From an uncultured Bacillaceae bacterium (GTDB taxonomy: Bacteria; Bacillota; Bacilli; Bacillales; Caldibacillaceae): a stretch of DNA of 45,193 nt. The notes under the pieces were generated by a model, which did no database searches, was not told the DNA's origin, and saw only the letters and a list, made by a program, of their open reading frames with translations. The stretch covers positions 1 to 45,193 of the forward strand of contig CALKAK010000153.1 in the NCBI GenBank assembly GCA_937983015.1, in the 5' to 3' direction. Positions 1 through 8,606 of the stretch are shown here, piece after piece. Position numbers and translations under genes: made by a program. Every line of letters starts with the position of its first letter. Position 1 is the first letter of the stretch.

Positions 1-92
1 GAGTCAAGTAATTGTAGGCATATTTTTTTGTCACTTTTTTGAAAGCGAATTCAATACTTCTGAGGACACCCTTGGTACTTAAATTTTTGTTT

Positions 93-620
93 TTAAAAGC
101 CGGCGAGAGCTTTTAGCGCTCTGTAAATCGGATTGTTGGCTTTGCCTTTTAAATAAGCGATATTATCCCTCGTAACTCTTCCCACTGTCTTTGACATTCG
201 CCCAAGATAAAACCTGGGGGGATTCTCTTCATCCGTCTCATTAATCCATCGTATGACACGGCCGAATACCGTCTTTAATTCCACACGAACCAAACTTGCC
301 ACAAGTCCTGACATCATCGCATCAAGTCCTTCATCCGCCCAACTCCGTTCATTTTTCAATCTTTGTGGTTGCTTCTACACTGCCATCGGACGCATTCCTG
401 TCGTGTCAATCCCCTGCTCCTTCAACCATTCTCGATAATCTCCAAGGGCTTCCGGATATTTCTCGAGTTGAAGGATTAGATGTTCTAAAACTTGTTCCTT
501 TTTTCGATCTCCTAACATGCCAAGGGCACTGTTTAGCTCCAATAAAAGTTGTTGACCATTAAATGATGTTAAAGCTTTTGATACTAGTATGATTTCGCGG
601 ACGCTCTGTTTGAGTCCCAC
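93..620 (-). pseudogene. Decayed transposase C-terminus, ISLre2 (UPF0236)-like
   Basis: Two consecutive minus-strand frames (620-375 and 359-93) read as one protein tail broken by small indels. The first ends in GIDTTGMRPMAV and a stop. Adding one G at the GATGGCAG (about 382) would instead read GMRPMGSVEATTKI. A second shift is needed to enter the later frame with RSWADEGLDAMM. A GMRPMGS-E-type motif followed by an SW-EGL segment is what I remember of ISLre2/UPF0236 transposase C-termini; the assignment rests on memory. About 170 codons remain of a family usually over 400, so the N-terminal part is missing and a stop lies just before residue 1. No terminal inverted repeats were found. It marks an old insertion at the left edge of the window. 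Confidence 0.5.
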
Positions 621-710
621 CTAGCACGAGGGTGTTGGACAAATGATCGGAGAAAAATCCGGGAGTTTCCTGTTTGGAATATTTTAATAACAATTAAAAT
701 GGAGGAATTT

Positions 711-1019
711 ATGCGTATCCGCTTAACTTTTCGACCAAAAAATGGAAGTTTAGTGCTGCCAATAAATTATGAAGAAATCATGCAGGGGTTTTTACACCGT
801 TCGATACAGGATATGGAACTGGCCAAATTTTTACATAATCGCGGCTTTATAAAAGAGAAGCTCCAGTTTAAATTATTTACTTTCAGCCGCCTGTTCGGAA
901 AATTTATCATGCACCGGGAAAAAAAGCAGATCGAATTTATCGACCGTGTGTACTGGCATGTTTCTTCGCTTCTTAATGAATTGATCCTCGATATTATAGA
1001 GGAAAGAAAGAACGAATAG
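711..1019 (+). pseudogene. cas6: Truncated CRISPR endoribonuclease Cas6 (N-terminal half)
   Basis: The start is ATG 711, just after GGAGGAA at 701-707; an in-frame ATG at 699 lies upstream of that site. The 102 residues open with MRIRLTFRPKNGSLVLPINY, followed by GFLHRS, FLHNRGF, FKLFTFSRLFGK and a SSLLNELI segment. This is the typical first ferredoxin-like domain of type I Cas6, which normally runs to roughly 230-250 residues. Translation stops at TAG 1017-1019. The same frame continues past TGA 1062 with NPEISKSSDLYMFAKI up to TGA 1122, which could be decayed middle Cas6 sequence. The C-terminal glycine-rich loop is absent and no repeat array or other cas gene is visible. It is a remnant of a lost CRISPR locus, probably without processing activity. 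Confidence 0.75.
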
Positions 1020-1140
1020 CGAAATACAATATACAAAAATTTCAAACTCTCAGCACCATGCTGAGGTAATCCCGAGATTTCTAAGAGCAGTGACCTGTAT
1101 ATGTTTGCTAAAATTACGATCTGATCACTGGAGGTAAAAA

Positions 1141-1881
1141 ATGAAACAAAATATTTACGACAACCCCGAATTTTTTACCCAGTATATGGCTTTGCGGGAA
1201 AGCGGAATTAATTATAATGAATTCATCGAACAGCCGGCGGTTCGTTCCTTAATTTCGAATCTGGATGGGAAGCGGGTGCTGGATTTAGGCTGCGGAACCG
1301 GAAATTTTGCCATGTACTGTGTGAAGAAAGGCGCGGCAAAGGTCGTCGGTGTGGATATTTCAGAAAAGATGATTGAAAGGGCAAAAAATTTCAATCATCA
1401 TGAAAAAATTACCTATATTTGTACAGCTATGGAGGAATTTGAATATACCGGATCCTATTTTGATCTCGTCACGAGTTCCCTGGCCATTGGGTACATCAAG
1501 GATTATGACGGAATCTGCGCGAAAATAAGCAAGTTATTGAAAAAGAACGGCGAATGTATTATTTCGCTCGAACATCCGATTACGACCGCGCGCAAGGCAA
1601 AAAATAATTGGATTACCGATGAAAAGGGAAGGCGAATTCATTTTGCGGTGGACCATTACCAGGAGGAAGGGGAACGTAGGATTGATTGGTACGTGGAAAA
1701 CGTCATCGTTTACCACCGCACATTTTCCACGATAATTAATACAATGATTGCCCACGGACTGACCATTGAACGGGTGCTTGAACCGCTTCCGACAGAAGAA
1801 GGCTTACAAAAACTGCCGAAAATGGCGAACGAATGGAGGAGACCTTCTTTTCTTATCGTTAAAGCGAGAAAAAATGAATAG
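1141..1881 (+). CDS. Class I SAM-dependent methyltransferase
   Basis: A 246-residue protein starting at ATG 1141 behind GGAGGTAAAA. Residues 46-54 (VLDLGCGTG) form the glycine-rich SAM-binding motif I. Asp72 in VVGVDIS is the acidic residue expected to hold the ribose, and residues near 90-115 supply the later Rossmann motifs. The rest resembles small-molecule methyltransferases of the Methyltransf_11/25 type. The substrate cannot be named. It stands alone among decayed genes (transposase and cas6 remnants upstream, a broken frame downstream) and begins only 17 nt after the last in-frame stop of the cas6 remnant, which suggests it came in with, or replaced, accessory DNA. The gene itself looks intact. 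Confidence 0.8.
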   Translation: MKQNIYDNPEFFTQYMALRESGINYNEFIEQPAVRSLISNLDGKRVLDLGCGTGNFAMYCVKKGAAKVVGVDISEKMIERAKNFNHHEKITYICTAMEEFEYTGSYFDLVTSSLAIGYIKDYDGICAKISKLLKKNGECIISLEHPITTARKAKNNWITDEKGRRIHFAVDHYQEEGERRIDWYVENVIVYHRTFSTIINTMIAHGLTIERVLEPLPTEEGLQKLPKMANEWRRPSFLIVKARKNE

Positions 1882-2021
1882 AAAAATGTCGTTCATGGCA
1901 AAACGGAAAATGGAAAAAACCAGGTTAGAATGGAGGCTTGGGCAAAAAAATTTTTAGGAAATAAAATTAGACAAATTTGACTGCCTTCATGACAGCCTGC
2001 AATGCATCATTTTTGTGGTAA

Positions 2022-2213
2022 ACGAAATTATTAGATGAAAATTTTGAGAAAGGCTCGAGTATTCTCCAACTAAATGAAGAAACTATTACAGGAAGAGCCC
2101 ATCTTAATAGTAAAATAATTTCAAACATCCCAACCGGTGTATGGGTCTGTGCGGGAAACTCGCCGCCCGCAGCGATGGAGACGGACGGTCGACATTACTG
2201 GGGAGATAATTAG
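2022..2213 (+). pseudogene. Unrecognised protein fragment without a start codon
   Basis: The 775-base stretch between the methyltransferase and rlmCD (1882-2656) has no convincing intact gene. One frame (2022-2213, ending TAG 2211) reads 63 residues with protein-like composition, including IPTGVWVCAGNSPPAAM and a C-terminal RHYWGDN. It has no ATG, GTG or TTG with a ribosome site, and TAA lies directly upstream at 2019. A neighbouring frame just before it (SLQCIIFVVNE) could be its earlier part after a frameshift. I do not recognise the family. It is most likely a decayed gene, in keeping with its neighbours. The remainder to 2580 is AT-rich with homopolymer runs. Confidence 0.25.
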
Positions 2214-2580
2214 GGAGATGGTTCTATCATTTCGCATAATGAACGGCTGCAAAAAATCCTTTGTATGCTATTTGTATGCTTGCGGTAAAGGAAAAGGCGA
2301 CCGATTTAACAAGAAATATTTCTGTGAACATGATTGGAGGGACAGTTTTTATCTCCGGGGAAAAATAGGTTAGGAAGACTTTGCTTAAAGGAAGCCTTAG
2401 AAAAAGACGGTTTGAAAAAGTATTGATCCCTAAATTCTAATGATTTTCGAGTCAAAAACGGCCTTTTTCACCTCTTTTTCCCGCTTTTTTTCACCGTTTT
2501 TTTCGATTTAAAATAGAAATTTATCAGAGTTGGTGAAGGGCAATAAAATAAAAATGTTGATTTATCAAGGGTTTGAACAT

Positions 2581-2625
2581 GAAAAGACCCGGAATTGACC
2601 AATTTATTTTTTAATCAAATCCGGG
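2581..2625 (-). terminator. Rho-independent terminator of rlmCD
   Basis: On the minus strand, CCCGGATTTGA pairs with TCAATTCCGGG (one mismatch) around an A/T-rich loop, followed by TCTTTTC. It lies about 30 bases beyond the rlmCD stop. Confidence 0.75.
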
Positions 2626-2656
2626 CAAAAGAAAAATTTGTTTTTTAAGATCATAA

Positions 2657-4027
2657 CTACAATTCTAACTTCACACAGCACTCCACGTGCGTCGTCTGCG
2701 GGAACATGTCGACTGGTTGAACTTCAATCGTCCGGTAGCCGCCGTCTTCCAGAATCCGCAAATCCCTGGCCAAAGTTGCGGGGTTACAGCTCACATAAAC
2801 AAATTTTTTCGGCCTCATTTCGATCACGGTCTGCAAAAGCGTTTCATCACAGCCTTTGCGGGGCGGGTCGACAACAACGACATCCGCGCGAATGCCCTGT
2901 TCTGCCAGATCCACGATCACTTCTTCTGCCTTGCCTACCAGAAATTCCGCATTCGTGATCCCATTTTCTTTTGCATTCCTTTTCGCATCGTCGATCGCTT
3001 CCGGAACGACTTCGATGCCGTATACCTTTTTCGCCTTTTGCGCTAAAAATAGAGAAATCGTTCCAATCCCGCAGTAGGCATCTATGACCGTTTCTTCGCC
3101 TGTTAACTCCGCATATTCCAGAGCTTTTTCATAAAGCACTTTTGTCTGCACCGGGTTTACCTGATAAAAGGAATGGGCGGAGATGGCAAAACGAATACCG
3201 CCAATATAATCATAAATCACATCTCTCCCCCAAAGGACCCTTGTCTTCTCACCTAAAATCACATTCGTTCGCTTCGGATTAATATTGTGTACGACCGATT
3301 TTACTTTCGGCAAGGCGCTGACGATGGCATCAACGAGTTCCTTTTCATGCGGCAAGTCTTCCGTTCTTGTAATCACACCGACCATGAGCTCGCCTGTCTC
3401 CCGACCGTACCGGGCCATGATATGGCGCAACACACCACTATGATCCGTTTCATTATAAGGCTCGATCCCAAGGCGACTGGCAGTTTCCTTCACCACCCGT
3501 ACCGCTTCGTTGATTTCTTTGAAATGGATTACATTATCATCGGCATCGACAATTTTATGACTGCGCGGGCGATAGAAACCGGCGATTAGTTTCCCATTTT
3601 TCTCTCCCACCGGCACCATCGTTTTATTTCGATAGTACCACGGATTGTCCATCCCGATGATCGGATGGACAAAAACATCTTCCAGACCACCGATTCGTTT
3701 TAACGTCTGCTCCACTACATTTTGTTTAAACGCAAGTTGCCGTTCATATGTCATATGCTGCAGCTGACAGCCGCCGTACTTCGGCAGTTCATGCGCGGGA
3801 ATGTCGATCCGGTCCGGGCTTTTCGTATAGAGTTCGACAAGCCGTCCATAAGCATATCTTTTTTTCACTTTTTCGAGCCTAATTTTCGCCTTTTCACCAG
3901 GCAGGGCTTTTTCCACAAAAATGGTGTAGCCGTCATCGACCTTAGCTACCCCCATGCCCTCCGAAGTCAAATCGATAAATTCTACATCTAAATAATCGTT
4001 TTTCTTAAATTTCTTCTTTTCCGTCAT
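2657..4027 (-). CDS. rlmCD: 23S rRNA (uracil-C5)-methyltransferase RlmCD
   Basis: Homologue of B. subtilis YefA, which makes 5-methyluridine at 23S rRNA positions 747 and 1939. I place the start at ATG 4027 (MTEKKKF), because AAAGGGTG precedes it by 7 bases; this gives 456 residues, the usual length. The longer frame from 4072 lacks a good site. Residues about 3-62 form the TRAM RNA-binding domain. The Rossmann part carries DAYCGIGTISLFLA (SAM site), VDPPRKGC, and the catalytic cysteine in FVYVSCNPATLARDL near the C-terminus. Only one cysteine (GGCQLQH) is seen where E. coli RlmD has its iron-sulfur ligands, as is usual for the Gram-positive enzyme. It follows dgkB, separated by a terminator, in the order known from Bacillus. 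Confidence 0.92.
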   Translation of the reverse strand: MTEKKKFKKNDYLDVEFIDLTSEGMGVAKVDDGYTIFVEKALPGEKAKIRLEKVKKRYAYGRLVELYTKSPDRIDIPAHELPKYGGCQLQHMTYERQLAFKQNVVEQTLKRIGGLEDVFVHPIIGMDNPWYYRNKTMVPVGEKNGKLIAGFYRPRSHKIVDADDNVIHFKEINEAVRVVKETASRLGIEPYNETDHSGVLRHIMARYGRETGELMVGVITRTEDLPHEKELVDAIVSALPKVKSVVHNINPKRTNVILGEKTRVLWGRDVIYDYIGGIRFAISAHSFYQVNPVQTKVLYEKALEYAELTGEETVIDAYCGIGTISLFLAQKAKKVYGIEVVPEAIDDAKRNAKENGITNAEFLVGKAEEVIVDLAEQGIRADVVVVDPPRKGCDETLLQTVIEMRPKKFVYVSCNPATLARDLRILEDGGYRTIEVQPVDMFPQTTHVECCVKLEL

Positions 4028-4090
4028 GATGTTCACCCTTTTTCTAGCATTGCCAAGAATCGCCATCGTCATGAATCCGATCGCAAATTA

Positions 4091-4131
4091 CGAAAAAGAA
4101 AAGCCGGAAATCATGAGTGATTTCTGGCCTT
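4091..4131 (-). terminator. Terminator between dgkB and rlmCD
   Basis: An 11-bp stem (4103-4113 with 4118-4128, one G-T pair) and a four-base loop are followed on the minus strand by TTTTCTTTTTCG. It starts about 10 bases past the dgkB stop, so rlmCD probably has its own promoter or depends on readthrough. Confidence 0.8.
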
Positions 4132-4138
4132 TCCACAA

Positions 4139-5077
4139 CTACTGAAGCGAGTCATGATCGATTCGATCTTCTTTCCGTAACTGATCAACGGGTGCGAAAA
4201 CTTCCAGATGGCGATACAAATTTCTAAATTCTACCGGTGTCTTTCCGCCCAGTTCGCCATCTAAATTAATTAATACTTCTTCCGGCGCGGTAACTTTTAT
4301 GTAACTCGCTTTATCATAAATTACCTTTGGATCATGCAGATGTTCGCCCCGTAAAGCGAGCGTTGCAAGTCGAACAAAATCTGCCAGGTTCGTTTTTTCC
4401 AATATGATCAAATCAAAATACCCGTCATTAATCGAAGCATCCGGAGCTAAATGTTCAAAGCCCCCTACAGAATTCGTCTGGCAGATTAAAAAGATCATCG
4501 CTTCCCCGGAAAATTCCTTGCCATCATACTCAATGCGTACTTCATACGGACGCAAAGAAGGAAGCATTTCTATGCCTTTTAAATAATAGGCGAGTTGTCC
4601 TAAAACGGTTTTCAATTTAATCGGGACTTCGTAGGTTAATTCAGTCAGCTGTCCGCCACCGGCAATATTGATAAAATATCTATCGTTCATTTGACCAATA
4701 TCAATTGGAACCGTTTGACCCGAAACAATGACATCTATAGCTTTTGAAATATCCCGCGGAATCCGTAATGAACGGGCAAAATCATTGGTCGTTCCCGCCG
4801 GAATGATTCCCAGTCTGGGGCGTCTTTCCGCTTTGGCAAGACCATTAATCACTTCATTTAATGTGCCATCACCGCCGGCCGCCACTACGAGATCGAAATC
4901 ATTCTCGACGGCATATCGAGCTGCAACCGTTGCATCACCTTTACCGGTTGTTGCGTGGGTTGAGGTCTCATAACCGGCATCTTCTAATTTTGCCAATACT
5001 TCCGGCAAATACCGTTTAAATGTTTCCCGTCCAGAAGTAGGATTGTAAATGACACGTGCTTTTTTCATGGCCATCAT
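4139..5077 (-). CDS. dgkB: Diacylglycerol kinase DgkB (YerQ)
   Basis: Phosphorylates diacylglycerol, released during lipoteichoic acid synthesis, back to phosphatidic acid at the cytoplasmic membrane. The 312-residue protein has the lipid/diacylglycerol kinase catalytic fold: YNPTSGRE at residues about 10-17, the nucleotide-binding GGDGTLNEVINGLA at about 67-80, and GIIPAGTTNDFARSL after it. The C-terminal domain contains NDGYFDLIIL and ends in an acidic tail. Length agrees with B. subtilis DgkB (about 303). The first codons are MMAMKK, so initiation at 5077, 5074 or 5068 cannot be separated. In B. subtilis this gene directly follows gatB; here about 8 kb of other genes intervene. Confidence 0.9.
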   Translation of the reverse strand: MMAMKKARVIYNPTSGRETFKRYLPEVLAKLEDAGYETSTHATTGKGDATVAARYAVENDFDLVVAAGGDGTLNEVINGLAKAERRPRLGIIPAGTTNDFARSLRIPRDISKAIDVIVSGQTVPIDIGQMNDRYFINIAGGGQLTELTYEVPIKLKTVLGQLAYYLKGIEMLPSLRPYEVRIEYDGKEFSGEAMIFLICQTNSVGGFEHLAPDASINDGYFDLIILEKTNLADFVRLATLALRGEHLHDPKVIYDKASYIKVTAPEEVLINLDGELGGKTPVEFRNLYRHLEVFAPVDQLRKEDRIDHDSLQ

Positions 5078-5237
5078 CCATCTTCACAATATTTGGATTG
5101 TCTACAATCCATTAATCATATAGTACCTAATATTTGTAAAATTTTCATTAACAAGTGTATCTAGATTATCCTGGATTTGCAATATAATCCCCATCACGTT
5201 TTGCCTTTCCGATCAAAATCCCTCCCGGTCAGCCGCA

Positions 5238-6173
5238 TTAACGATCAGAATATTTAATGAAAAATGATCCCCTAGCCAAAACTCTTTCATCTTGAACGAT
5301 TTTCATAATATACTGCCCTTCTTCTCCTGGGGCTAATATACTACCGATCAACACTCTCTGTTCTGGTGGAACATGCTCATTCCAGCTGTCATAAACAAAA
5401 GAAGTACCGTCTTCTAATTTTTCAATAACAACAGAAAATTGCGGACCCGTCACATCTCTTAAATTAAATGAATAGTAAATCAGATCATTGGGACTGAACT
5501 CATCGGACAATTCGAGGAGCTTATTATTTACCTGAACATGACCGAACTGAATCGTCTCTGTGTGCAAACTACTGATCGTTGAATGGATGAACATATAACT
5601 AATTACATAACCGATAAATAGCCCGGCAACCAGTAACACACCTAATCCACTTGTACCCCCAATCCTTGCTAAATCGCGTTTATTGGTCAGTTTCGCTGTT
5701 TTTAATTCGCGGATTTTCCGGCGCCCGTGCAAATAGTAAAAATAATTTCCGAATAAGCCTAAGGTAATCGAAATACCGATTCCGATCGCCTGATCCATGG
5801 CACAAAGAAAAGCTACATTTACATTTAACAAAAGCAATAAAAGATCTAATGCTAAAAAGCTAGCCAGGAAAATAATAATATACCGATACATTTTGCGATA
5901 ACCAAGCCAAAAAATTCCAAAGAAAAATGCCGCCCAATTCCAGCTCGTTTCCTTAGTTACAACACCATTAGTAAATCCCCATTTTTGCAAATAATAGTCG
6001 CTATTTTTACCGATAAAGTTTCTCCAGGTAGCCACGTTTTCTATCCAAAAATCTTCTTCTCCAGAAACATTAACCTCAGAGCTCAGATCATTATGATTTT
6101 GTAATTGCGCTCCGCAATGGTCGCAGTAATCGGTTCCTTTTGCCAAGGGTTGTCCGCATGATGAACAAATCAA
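5238..6173 (-). CDS. Zinc-ribbon membrane protein of the DUF2628 type
   Basis: A 311-residue protein with a TTG start at 6173 behind AAGGGGGACC. The N-terminus has paired cysteines C3-X2-C6 and C17-X2-C20, a zinc ribbon. Then comes a segment WNWAAFFFGIFWLGYRKMY, the signature of DUF2628 proteins, with hydrophobic stretches at about 83-135 and 172-196. The C-terminal 110 residues look extracytoplasmic and rich in beta structure (FSVVIEKLEDGTSFVYDSW). Function is unknown. It is transcribed divergently from gabD; TATAAT on the minus strand (6211-6216) is a likely -10. It belongs to the block inserted between dgkB and gatB. Confidence 0.75.
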   Translation of the reverse strand: MICSSCGQPLAKGTDYCDHCGAQLQNHNDLSSEVNVSGEEDFWIENVATWRNFIGKNSDYYLQKWGFTNGVVTKETSWNWAAFFFGIFWLGYRKMYRYIIIFLASFLALDLLLLLLNVNVAFLCAMDQAIGIGISITLGLFGNYFYYLHGRRKIRELKTAKLTNKRDLARIGGTSGLGVLLVAGLFIGYVISYMFIHSTISSLHTETIQFGHVQVNNKLLELSDEFSPNDLIYYSFNLRDVTGPQFSVVIEKLEDGTSFVYDSWNEHVPPEQRVLIGSILAPGEEGQYIMKIVQDERVLARGSFFIKYSDR

Positions 6174-6304
6174 AGAAGGTCCCCCTTAATATAAAAATGC
6201 ATTATTTCATATTATACTAGATTTTCCGGAATATCGCTGTATATACCAGTATTTCTGAAGATATTCACCAGGTTACATGTATACCTATTTTTCGGAAAAT
6301 TTTG

Positions 6305-6310
6305 TATAAT
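6305..6310 (+). promoter_or_regulatory. Probable -10 element of the gabD promoter
   Basis: TATAAT stands 31 bases before the gabD start. No good -35 is present at 16-18 bases, so transcription may need an activator. An inverted pair GAATATC (6229-6235) and GATATTC (6260-6266) lies upstream in the divergent region. Confidence 0.45.
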
Positions 6311-6341
6311 AGTTATAAAAAGAGGAAGAGGTGACCGTGTT

Positions 6342-7784
6342 TTGCAAACTTTACTATTAAACCGGATGTATATTAATGGCGAATGGGTTAAAGCAGCTTC
6401 CAATGAAGAGTTTTCTGTGACCAATCCGGCTAATGGTCAGGAAATTGCTACTGTTCCTCTAGGTGGTAGAAAAGATGCTATTATGGCCGTCGATGCCGCC
6501 TATAAAGCTTTTCCTGGCTGGTCCAGGAAAACAGCTGATGAACGGAGCCATTTATTAAAACGCTGGTGCGAGCACGTTCTTGACAACAAAAATGAAATCG
6601 CTGAAACGATGGTTCTCGAACAAGGTAAGCCGATGAAAGAGGCTCTGGGTGAAGTCACCTATGCGGCCAGTTTTATCACCTGGTATGCCGAAGAAGCGAA
6701 ACGTATTTATGGCGAGACCATTCCGGCTAGCGCTCCGGATAAACGAATTCTCGTCCTCAAACAACCCATCGGTGTTGTGGCGGCTATCACCCCGTGGAAT
6801 TTCCCGGCGGCCATGATCACGCGAAAGGTGGCACCAGCCCTCGCTGCTGGATGTACCGTTGTGATCAAGCCCGCTGAACAGACGCCGCTGACTGCCTTGA
6901 AACTCGCCGAAGCAGCTGAACGGGCGGGAATACCTAAAGGGGTAATCAATGTCGTAACAGGGGATCCTGAAGAAATCGGTGCTGCCTGGCTGGAAGACTC
7001 CCGTGTCCGCAAAATCACCTTCACCGGTTCCACGGAAGTCGGTAAACTTTTGATGCGCGGTGCGGCAGATACGGTAAAAAAAGTATCGCTCGAGCTCGGC
7101 GGACATGCACCATTCATCGTTTTTGCCGATGCTGACCTTGATGAAGCCGTTGCCGGTGTTATCCAGTCCAAATTCCGGAATACCGGGCAAACTTGTGTCT
7201 GCGCTAATAGAGTATACGTCGAGGAATCGATTATTGAGGAATTCACAGAAAAGTTTACAGCTGAAGTGCAAAAATTAAAGGTTGGTAACGGTCTCGAACC
7301 CGATGTACAAGTAGGGCCACTAATTAATGAAGAAGCGTATAAGAAGGTTCGTGAACATATCGATGATGCGGTCGAAAAAGGTGGTGTCATCGAATGTGGT
7401 GGAAGACGTTTGTATGAATCTGAAGGCGGTTACTTCATCGAACCAACGGTAATCTCCCATGTCACGGATGAAATGCGCATCATGCAGGAAGAAACGTTTG
7501 GTCCCGTTGCTCCGGTCGTATCTTTTAAAACGATTGATGAGGTGATCGAACGAGCGAATAACAGTCGCTACGGTCTTGCCGCCTACGTATTCACGAAAAA
7601 TCTTTCAACAGCGGTTACGGTCATGGAACGACTTGAATACGGAATCGTCGGTGTCAATGATGGTTTGCCTTCTACAGCCCAGGCTCCTTTTGGCGGTTTT
7701 AAAGAAAGCGGTATCGGCCGTGAAGGCGGTCACCACGGTATCAAAGAATTTTTAGAAACTAAATTTGTCTCCATTAAAATTTAA
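6342..7784 (+). CDS. gabD: NAD(P)-dependent succinate-semialdehyde dehydrogenase
   Basis: Oxidises succinic semialdehyde, the product of GABA transamination, to succinate. It is 480 residues, the usual GabD length. The start is TTG 6342, with AGAGGAAGAGGTG 8 bases upstream. Family features: TPWNFPAAM and KPAEQTPLTAL in the cofactor domain, FTGSTEVGK, Glu251 in LELGG as general base, and the catalytic Cys285 in NTGQTCVCANR, whose second nearby cysteine is typical of GabD. The end GIGREGGHHGIKEFLETK also fits. It is monocistronic: an own -10 lies upstream and a strong terminator follows. A class III aminotransferase and a permease at 17-20 kb could supply the substrate, but they are not linked in an operon. 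Confidence 0.88.
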   Translation: MQTLLLNRMYINGEWVKAASNEEFSVTNPANGQEIATVPLGGRKDAIMAVDAAYKAFPGWSRKTADERSHLLKRWCEHVLDNKNEIAETMVLEQGKPMKEALGEVTYAASFITWYAEEAKRIYGETIPASAPDKRILVLKQPIGVVAAITPWNFPAAMITRKVAPALAAGCTVVIKPAEQTPLTALKLAEAAERAGIPKGVINVVTGDPEEIGAAWLEDSRVRKITFTGSTEVGKLLMRGAADTVKKVSLELGGHAPFIVFADADLDEAVAGVIQSKFRNTGQTCVCANRVYVEESIIEEFTEKFTAEVQKLKVGNGLEPDVQVGPLINEEAYKKVREHIDDAVEKGGVIECGGRRLYESEGGYFIEPTVISHVTDEMRIMQEETFGPVAPVVSFKTIDEVIERANNSRYGLAAYVFTKNLSTAVTVMERLEYGIVGVNDGLPSTAQAPFGGFKESGIGREGGHHGIKEFLETKFVSIKI

Positions 7785-7798
7785 GTAATTCAAATATT

Positions 7799-7836
7799 CC
7801 CCGATGGGTATCAAACATACCCGTCGGGTCTTTTTT
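7799..7836 (+). terminator. Terminator of gabD
   Basis: CCCGATGGGTAT and ATACCCGTCGGG form a 12-bp stem with one wobble and a five-base loop, followed by TCTTTTTT. Confidence 0.9.
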
Positions 7837-7897
7837 CTAAAATGAATTGGCTAAATGGTGTTTCTGTATTTTTGCCATATTAAGTGATGAACAAAAA

Positions 7898-8457
7898 TTA
7901 ACCATCCAGTCTTTTAATGATTCTTGCTGGATTGCCACCAACTACCACGCGATCGGGAACATCTCTGGTTACTATTGCACCGGAAGCGATGACCACATCA
8001 TCCCCGTTGGTCACACCTGAATTGATAATCGCTCCGCCACCGACCCAAACATTATTACCGATCGTAACCGGATTACCAAATTCCTGCCCTGAGTTTCTTT
8101 CCACCGGATCAAGCGGATGGGCAGCCGTGTATATATGTACTCGCGGTCCTAACATACAATTATCTCCGATGCGCACTTCACAAACATCTAAAATCGTACA
8201 ATCAAAATTCGCGTAAAAGTTTTCCCCTACACATGTATTAAATCCATGTTCAAAACGGATATTCGGTTCCATGTGAATTTTTCCCCGGTGGCACCGAGCA
8301 ATTCTTTTAAAATTTTTTCCCGTTTTTCGATTTCTTCCTCTGCGGTTTCATTAAACATTTTGACGAGTTTCCGTGCATGTGTTCGGGCACGTACTAACTC
8401 CGGATCATCGGGCCGGTACATTTCACCGGCGACCATTTTTTCTTTTTCTGTCTTCAC
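7898..8457 (-). pseudogene. maa: Maltose O-acetyltransferase, frameshifted
   Basis: Two overlapping frames together make a complete Maa-type acetyltransferase of about 186 residues. The first (from ATG 8457) gives the N-terminal maltose/galactoside acetyltransferase domain, with EKMVAGEMYRPDDPEL and ILKELLGATGEKF. It then leaves the family sequence. The second frame resumes with HMEPNIRFEHGFNTCVGENF and the left-handed beta-helix hexapeptide repeats up to VVVGGNPARIIKRLDG. The switch lies near 8283-8290, at GGGGAAAAATTC, where one missing base would restore the frame. It could be a real inactivating deletion or a homopolymer base-calling error. Otherwise the sequence is well conserved, including HPLDPVERNSG, so any inactivation is recent. 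Confidence 0.85.
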
Positions 8458-8606
8458 ATGAATGCTCCCTCTATTTACATTCAGTCACCTACATTGTACA
8501 TCATTTTAAGCGCAAATTTTTACCATCCTTGCATTTTCTTTCACAAATTAGAGTTTACAGGGCTTTTTGCATAGAATACATTATCAAAAATTTGGAGGGA
8601 TTCAGC

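Noticed and set aside
2137..2373. 78-codon plus-strand frame in the rlmCD-distal gap
   Set aside because: Poor composition, no ribosome site, and it overlaps a more protein-like frame at 2022-2213.
1020..2640. Search for a CRISPR repeat array next to the cas6 remnant
   Set aside because: No direct repeat of 25-40 bases with spacers occurs on either strand in this interval.
6555..7390. Long open frames on the minus strand within gabD (238 and 227 codons)
   Set aside because: They lie entirely antisense to a well-conserved aldehyde dehydrogenase, have no ribosome site and no recognisable domain; they are frame shadows.
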